In this document: in pieces, positions 48,901 to 64,000 of the stretch
Position numbering within the stretch: the stretch's first letter is position 1
How the letters are laid out: each line of letters opens with the position of its first letter
Source of the DNA: Pterobdella sp. o SKG-2022
Lineage: Eukaryota; Annelida; Clitellata; Hirudinida; Piscicolidae
NCBI GenBank assembly: GCA_964035795.1
Contig: OZ038322.1
Span: forward strand, 9,561,868 to 9,625,867
Length of the DNA stretch: 64,000 bases
Direction: 5' to 3'
Position numbers and translations under genes: made by a program
The notes under the pieces: model-generated
What the model was told of the DNA's origin: nothing
The model's database searches: none
The model's input: only the letters and a program-made list of their open reading frames with translations

Positions 48901-51900
48901 TTTGAAGTAATTAAATTTCAATAGTAATTGATTTGATCTATGAATCAGCATAAAATGCAATATAATGAGAATATTTATAATAGATGGTGTAGTTTTTTTA
49001 AAAAGCATTGTTAAAAATAACCTGAGCAGGTGAGCTCAGCTCAAATAATTCATAAATAATTCATCTCATTTTGTTATTTCATTTTCAAAGCTAATTACTT
49101 TTTTTTAACAATTTTAATGGGTGAATAAGAAAAATAATAAAAAATACCATCAATTAGCTGACAATATCATATAAAAGGATCGAATTAATCATTAATGATG
49201 ACTAAGACTTCTTTCAAAACAAAAAAACACTTTACTTCCTTGAACTTGGGTTAAAACAAAAACCAAATAAAATATATATTGATTATTTTTACAATATGAC
49301 TAAAAAATCAATAACTTTTTCGTATAAAATTCACGAAAAAAATCGGGATATCTATATATTTTATCAACAAAGCATTTCGATTTAACGGCATACCATCTTC
49401 CGGTTCAGCAACGCAAAAAAAATTCAAATAGCTAATTGTAATTGTTGTCATATCTGTATGTGTTGACTTACTCTTCTTCAAAATTAAAAAGTGATCATAT
49501 GCCAGTAGGTATGAATAGGATATGGGAAATTATAGAAAAATGTCAGTGTCAGTTAATTATTGTATATTTAATCCGAATCTTTTGAAATCAACTTGTCAAA
49601 AACAGAATTTTCAAAAACTTCCAAACATGCCAGAAGCTAGCAAATATGATAGTACTCTTTTTTAAGCCAAAATTACATATGAAAGAAAATGAAGTTTTTC
49701 TTTCTTTAAAGTTTTATGAAATGTTATTTCGTTAGATATTAAAAAACTATGAAATTTAAGTAAAACTTTTCAAACAGTACGTACTTTTCAATACAATTCT
49801 GCACCTTAGATATAATATGATGATCAAAAGAGCCTCTAAAGAATGGTCATAAAACTAAAAAATTATTTCAATAAATACATAAAGCTGAAATTTTGATTGA
49901 CTGAATAAAATCTAATCTTTGAAATCTTGAACAAACAATGATTGCATGCATATTATCGATAATATGTTAAAAATAATCATATTTAGTATCTTATCAAAAA
50001 AAAGTGGTTTTTACATGAAGTATGATAATTAAAATCAATCACAATGAACTATTGTACATAATGGAACTAACCTAGAGATATAATAGCTTCAATGCCGATG
50101 TATCTTTGAAAATTTCCAGCACAAAACGCCATGATAGAAGAGAATAAAGAAAGGAAAACTGTCATGTAACCTACCATATGAATCCCTATGATACACGTGA
50201 CATATGCCTTCAAATATCAATGAAGTCATTCAATTATTGTTTTCATATTTTAAAAGTTTGAATTTTGTTTAAGTTTGCTCAAAGTATATTAAAAAATTAT
50301 TTTATGATTCATCACTAATAGTTATTAACCTTATTGAATTCTCCAAACATGAATGTGGTTTGCAGAAGAGAGTAAGACATCAATGGAAACAAGGTCAACA
50401 TATTTGGATCAGTACATATTTTGAATACACATGTTAATTGTCCTCCAAGGGTAGCTTTTTTCTTTTTCATGACTCCTTCAAGAGGATTCAGAAAAAAGGC
50501 TATTACTAAGACTGAAGTTATGACACAACACAGAAAAATTGAAATCATTAAAAGATACAACCATCGATCTATTTGAACATTAGCTTTACTTGAATTATCC
50601 CCTGGGCAAGAATACATGCCACAAGTATTTTTAATAGTAATGCTTGGTGAGGTAGAAGTAGAAAAATTATAAGGTAAAGTTGTGTTATCAATAGTGGTGT
50701 TAAGCAATGAGTTGTTTGTGTAATTATTATTAATGAATGAAGCACCAGAAGAGTTTGTGAAGTCATGGTTGTCATGGGAAGGCTGCATAGAAAATATAAA
50801 AGATGATATAACTCCACCTATCATTTGGGCAAGTTGATAAGCAGAAAAAAATACTCCTTGATAAAAAGAAAGAACTTCTGGAAGTTTTTTACCACTCAGC
50901 TTCGAACTGGCAAGAGCATTATTAGCCAAATAAGTTCCCTGAGCAGTCCATGTAATTGCCATACTAAAGCCTGCACTGATAGAGCCAGGGATCAATGTAG
51001 CAAATGAAGGATAATAGTTTGCTATGTTATACAGCATCAAACCTAGAAAGCTTATAATTATTGACAATTTTGGACGCAATCTTTGCACAAAAACAGCAGA
51101 AACAATAGATCCAAAGCAGAGTGATGCATAAACACAACTTAGAGAAATCATACCCAAGCCCCCTGAAGAATTCAAGCTACTTTGTAAGTTCCTCAAAGAC
51201 ATATATGATGCAAAACTAGAAAAATAAGCAAAACAAAGGATGAAAAGATTTTTCAAATAAACAGCTGGTGTAGGTTCTTTTTTTTCAATCTCTTTCTTTT
51301 CTAGTTCTTTTTGTTTTTCCAACTGTATTTTTTCTTTGACACTAATTGCTAATGCAGCAGCTGCAAGATTGTTGCGAATTGTACTTTGTACTGTTAATGT
51401 ATCACTTTCTGGTCCCTCTTCCAAATCAGGCATAGTTTGTTGCCAAAACTTTTTTGGAGGTTGAACACGACTAATTATAGGTTTTACTTCAGTTATTTTA
51501 TCAGATTCTTCTTCTTGTGTTAATTTTTCATCATTATCTCTAAAAATACGTGTTGAAAGGGAAGTTGAAGAACCACGAGAAGGGACTGTAGTTTGAAGCA
51601 AATTTCTCTTTTTCTCAAGACTTTGTAAATCATTTCCTGAATTTTGTCTACTGTTATATGCAGAAACTGATCTATGATGTGAAGAAGGACGAAAAACTGG
51701 TTCCTCTTCAACAGTTACTTCAAAAGAATTTAAGCTTACCAAACTGGGAAACATTCCTGCAGGATCTACTACATAGTTTATGTTATCTGAATTCACACTA
51801 TGCCGACTAGAATTGTGTTGATTAAAAACACCTGACCCAAAAACATAATTCCCAAAAGAAGAAAGATTTGAAGCTATAGAAATTTTTCTTTTGAGTTGTT

Positions 51901-52619
51901 TTGGATTTGAAAACTTAACAGAACCAAATAGTTTTTTGGACTCATGTTTCTGATTTGGTTGAACTTCTGATGAATTAAGTACAGTCATTGAGTTGTTAGG
52001 TTTTGGATTATTATAATTTGGTGATATGTTTGCTTCTGACATACCCTTTGAAATTTGCCATTTCTTTTTTTGAAGGCTATTTGAAGCAGAACGAGGCCAA
52101 TTTTCATTCATACTACTTGGATTAGAAGTTTTAAACTCACTACTTTTTAAATCTGGATTCAAAAATGGAAACAAAGGGTCTTCAAAATTTACAGACAATG
52201 TTTCTTCCCTATTTCTTTCCATTCGTGGATCAGTACTTATTGCTCTCTGAAATCTTCGAGAAGGACTTTGCTCTTCATTTATTTTCATACTATCTGATCC
52301 AAATAGAGCTTTTTTCTCTTCATTTTCACCATTTTCCCCAAAAATTTTATCGTGATTTGATGAAAAATTCTCTGAAAGTTAAAAATTTAATAGAATAATG
52401 ATTACATATAATCAATTTTCTACCATTTTGATCCGGAATAAATACTGGTGCCGAAGAACTCAAAAGGTCTTCGTTAGCAGCCAACTGGCTAGGACTAGAA
52501 GAAAGAGTTTCTTGAGTAGTTATTTCAAAGCTCAAAGTTTGTGTGTTATCATCATCTCTCAAAGTGGAGTCTTCTGTTTTCTCAAAAAGCCCTTCTGACT
52601 CGTTATCCGGTTGAAACAT
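45946..52619 (-). CDS. UNC93-like MFS membrane protein with long N-terminal extension
   Basis: Exons on the minus strand: 52619-52424, 52371-50330, 50207-50072, 48884-48753, 46443-46322 and 46188-45946. Phases match and the total is 957 codons if the last exon is read to the TAA at 45946. An alternative donor at 46034 (GCTTG|GTATGT) would send it to an unseen exon, so the C-terminus is uncertain. UNC93 family signs: FAYFSSFASYMSLRNLQSSL as first membrane segment, LGMISLSCVYASLCFGSIVS, a large glycosylated loop with seven N-x-S/T sites and CGMYSCPGDNSS, FFVFVSFWGLADGMIMAQIV and DRKEAAFSAYKMVQSASAF. About eleven or twelve membrane segments are expected. Members regulate potassium channels (UNC-93) or Toll-receptor traffic (UNC93B1); which applies here cannot be told. 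The roughly 430 residues before the first membrane segment are polar, Ser/Asn/Pro-rich, with a charged KEKIQLEKQKELEKKEIEKK run just before the membrane. Confidence 0.85.
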
Positions 52620-55153
52620 TCTTCAAGGTCAAAAATATATCTTTTGTGTCTATCAAAAAAATCTTCTTCAGTTTTTTATTTATCATTGAATTGATAAAAA
52701 CCGAATTTATAGCGAATGAAGACAATGTCAATACAGATAGCATTGCGCTATATACATTAAAAAAAATACGTCGTACTGTTAATAATTTCTTGAAATTTTT
52801 TTCGAATTACTAAAAAAAAGTTATATCAAAAATTTTATTGTTTTTTAAGCTTTCTATGTTGCTTTTTAAACAAATTTTCCTTCGTCACAAGATAATAATT
52901 ACAACATTAAATGCTCTCCTTTAATATTTGACCCACTATCCAAGCTAAGTGACACGCTTTATAATCCTTCAGTAGGGTATTTTTTAATTTATATTTATTT
53001 AAAAAATATTAAATTTTTTATTTTTTATTCTCTATTACATAAATACACACATATAATCATTTTTACCCATTTTCGCCTTGTAGAACTTAGAGATGTGAAT
53101 GGAACTTGAACGTTTGATCACTAATATGTCAAATTTTCAGCATGAGTATAAAATTTAAATTATTAACATGTCACTATTATGTCGAAAGCTAGAGAATGAA
53201 AAAATTTACTTTCGATTTCGTTGATTTCGTAAATAGAAATATTATATTTCCACTCAAAAGTTGTTAAGATTTGTTTCTAAATATTCAAATGTAAACACTT
53301 TATAAATATTCAAAAGAAACACTTTTAGGAGTTCCTAAAAGTGTTTACCTTTGAATATTTATATTTGGCTCGAGAAATTAAAAAATAATTGTTTCAAAAT
53401 TTTATAAAAAAATTTAAATATTTTAGCCAATATCATCAAACTCTTGGTCGACGAAAGCTAGCGAGGCGTTAAATTAGATGATGATTAGGTATATATGAAT
53501 ATTCGTTCAATGATAAAATACTTCATATTGATATTCAAAGACTTTAGATAAAAATTATAAAATTCGCATAGTTCTTCAAATAACAATTTTGAAGAAGATT
53601 AGAAAGATATTGGAATAATAATTATTCTAACACAGAACTGTGATTTTAAATTTTTTATTAAGCGTATTAAAAAGAATTTTAAAATACCATCATCGTCATG
53701 TTTTTCACCTAATTAACTAATGAAGAAATATTTTCAATAAATAACTTTACTTTTTTAACACGATTTAATTATATGTATTTTTTTTACTTTACTCAAATAT
53801 TTCACTTATATTTGTTAAAACACTCAGATATAGAATAGCAGCGGCTAGAAAATCTTTGACCGCAGACTTTGAAATATTCGAAAATGCAGCTGTAAAAGAC
53901 TTACCTAAGAGAGACGTCCAGAATCACTACCGTCAGATGGGGCGAACCTTAAACTAATGAAGTCTAAACCAGCCAAGCACTTACTCCTTGAACCATCTAA
54001 CTTATCCAAATTGGTGCATCAACAATAATGCTTCACGTACATCAGTGAATGGAAGTTACTGAATGCCTATCATTTCATGAAGATCATACCCACCTAAAAA
54101 CAACTGAAACAAACTAAAAAACTTACATTATTTAATGCTATATTCTTTCTATTTCTGTTCATTGCCTGAATTCAAATTCATTCAGATATTCAAGACGGCA
54201 TATTTCAATTAAGCATATTTCGACTCTGACTATATTAAAATATATTTAAGTGGTATTAAAAACTAACAGTTTCATGCCACTATAATAATAATATTTTTGT
54301 TTTTTTGGTTTATTTTTTTGTTTGTTTGATAATCTTTTGATACTACTATCATTTTTCTCGATAGTTGTTTGATTCATTATTAAGCATAAACCTAACTCCA
54401 TTTACGTAAAAAATTTGGACTGAATAAAATATTGATAATTTTTATTTATTTATGCATTAAAAAGAAAAAAAGTTATTCGTTTTAATCTCATAAAGCTGAA
54501 ATCCAAAAAAATACGTGTTCAAATACTAATGAAAAAAATGGATATAGCCTGAATCAAATAGTAAGGTCAAAAAACACAAAGTATTTATTAAAAAGAAGAC
54601 ACGAAGCTCTGTGTTTGTTGACCTCACAAAAAAATAAATATTTTAGAATTTTGCGTACCCTTTCTAACATTTTTGTCTCATGAAAAGTTAATTCAACAAA
54701 AAAAATCATCGATAAAATAGTGATTTTAAAAATTAAACTAAAAAACACTTTTTTCATGTGATTAAGTCCACTTGATATGTACTCATTTACATTATTTTTT
54801 ACCAGCCAAGTGTTAACATGGTTAATCACACTATAAAACCTGCCAATTACACAACCAAAACCCTTGTTAGGGGCGACTAATGGTCGTTTTACTTCTACCA
54901 ACTGATGAAAATAAGTTCAATTCCGCTTATAATTTTTAGAGTTTTACGACAAGCCTCATGAACTTTTTGGTTTTTGTGGTTTCATCATTCAATTAAGAGT
55001 AACCAATGGATCAAAAATACATCACGTAATACCAGAACATTTTTTAACAAATGTGAGCAAAATTATCAAATTTAGTTGCATAGCCCTCAGTAATGCAAAA
55101 AATGATTTTTTGTTAAGTTTTGGTGCACAGGTTTATGCTTGGGTTTATATAAA
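52620..55153. other. Intergenic, left part of the UNC93-like/RAB14 spacer
   Basis: AT-rich. It contains a hairpin at 53305-53359 and nothing else I can name. A 115-residue minus-strand frame at 54554-54901 has a hydrophobic stretch but no family resemblance. Confidence 0.5.
53305..53359. repeat. 26-bp-arm hairpin with an extra direct half-copy
   Basis: AATATTCAAAAGAAACACTT followed by TTAGGA pairs with TCCTAAAAGTGTTTACCTTT followed by GAATATT around a 2-base loop, with one small bulge. A similar half (AATATTCAAATGTAAACACTT) lies just to the left. Confidence 0.65.
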
Positions 55154-55355
55154 CAAAAAGGCAATGCAACATTTGAATTGATTGGAATAGTCGGTTTTAC
55201 AGAAAAGTTGCATTGGCTTCGAAGCAAATGCAACTTTTCTGTAAAACCGACTATGATAAAAAAAAAATGGTTTTTAGCTTGAATATTTGCCTTGAAAAAT
55301 AAATGTCCCTTTATTGAGTTTTTCCAATCAATTCAAATGTTGCATTGCCTTTTTG
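55154..55355. repeat. Nested perfect foldback: two concentric inverted repeats
   Basis: The outer arms 55154-55186 and 55323-55355 are perfect 33-bp reverse complements. Directly inside the left arm a second palindrome starts: 55187-55214 and 55227-55254 are perfect 28-bp reverse complements, and the 12-base loop between them itself contains the palindrome GCTTCGAAGC. A 68-bp AT-rich stretch separates the inner palindrome from the right outer arm. No ORF. Both arms share ATGCAAC near their centres. Fits a foldback or MITE transposon, or an RNA hairpin precursor. Confidence 0.85.
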
Positions 55356-63660
<8,305 letters not shown>

Positions 63661-64000
63661 CTTACTGCCATCTTCTTGCAGTTCAAGCGATCGAAACATT
63701 TTTTTGATTATTATTTTTCTGATTTTATGGTTCCATTTTATGTTTGAATTGTTCAAATTCTTATGCTAATATTCTAATACTTCCACTTGCTGGAATTTGA
63801 CTCGGAAGGTTTTATACTTAGAAGAGCGTTTTATTTCATAGAATGTATGTTAGTTACTATCATAACCATTTAATAATTAAAACATTAGACTTTAATCGCA
63901 TCATCGTTCCATTATTGTTGCTTTAACCGACTGATTCTGTTAAATATATCCTATAATTTTAAATGCATATTGTTGAGTGATCATGTTCTGTTGTACATAC
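63661..64000. other. RAB14 3' UTR, runs off the window
   Basis: AT-rich, with no canonical AATAAA seen before the window end. The poly(A) site may lie beyond it. Confidence 0.5.

Noticed and set aside
54554..54901. 115-residue minus-strand frame
   Set aside because: Length can arise by chance in AT-rich DNA over 4.6 kb; no domain, no neighbours, no splice partners.

Overview
The window is nuclear DNA from an AT-rich invertebrate animal. Every conserved gene is split by many introns with GT..AG borders, most of them short (about 50-400 bp) but some of several kb. Non-LTR retrotransposons, tRNA-like repeats, foldback repeats and microsatellites are scattered through it, and nothing bacterial is visible. 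The gene set (PKN, RAB14, UNC93-like, AKTIP, Star/FkbM-like) is metazoan. A protostome is my guess from the general look of the PEPCK and Star-like proteins; the sequence alone does not settle the phylum.

Layout. At the left edge a basic C-terminal tail of a plus-strand gene (3-83) runs convergently into ESS2 (minus, 2626-212, 8 exons). After a tRNA-like repeat and a dead LINE fragment comes a type II membrane protein with an FkbM/Star domain (minus, 9826-4214, 8 exons), ending upstream next to a 200-N assembly gap. From 10.4 to 23.4 kb there is no intact gene: a CAA-rich repeat, C2H2 finger remnants, a (TG)n tract, a broken LINE reverse transcriptase (11.6-14.1 kb), tRNA-like repeats and a probable piggyBac remnant. 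PEPCK follows (plus, 23448-26870, 15 exons). A 5'-truncated RTE-like LINE lies beyond it, then protein kinase N (minus, 42206-29702, 24 exons), with a nearly full-length relative of that LINE in one intron. AKTIP starts 428 bp from the PKN start, head to head (plus, 42635-about 44241). An UNC93-like transporter with a long cytosolic N-terminus is on the minus strand (52619-about 45946). A 4.6 kb spacer holds a nested perfect foldback. RAB14 (plus, 57227-63660, 8 exons) closes the window and carries another LINE in intron 4.

For ESS2, the FkbM gene, PEPCK, PKN and RAB14 I joined exons by hand. Splice phases agree at every junction and the totals are exact multiples of three: 424, 313, 636, 987 and 216 residues. 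Those models are therefore strong. The last exons of AKTIP and of the UNC93-like gene are less certain.

The genes do not form a pathway. They are housekeeping and signalling genes: pre-mRNA splicing (ESS2), gluconeogenesis (PEPCK), Rho effector kinase signalling (PKN), and membrane traffic (RAB14, AKTIP). The notable material lies between and within them: several foldback families, tRNA-like repeats on one strand, and LINE copies with recognisable decay events. I found no convincing new multi-gene system.
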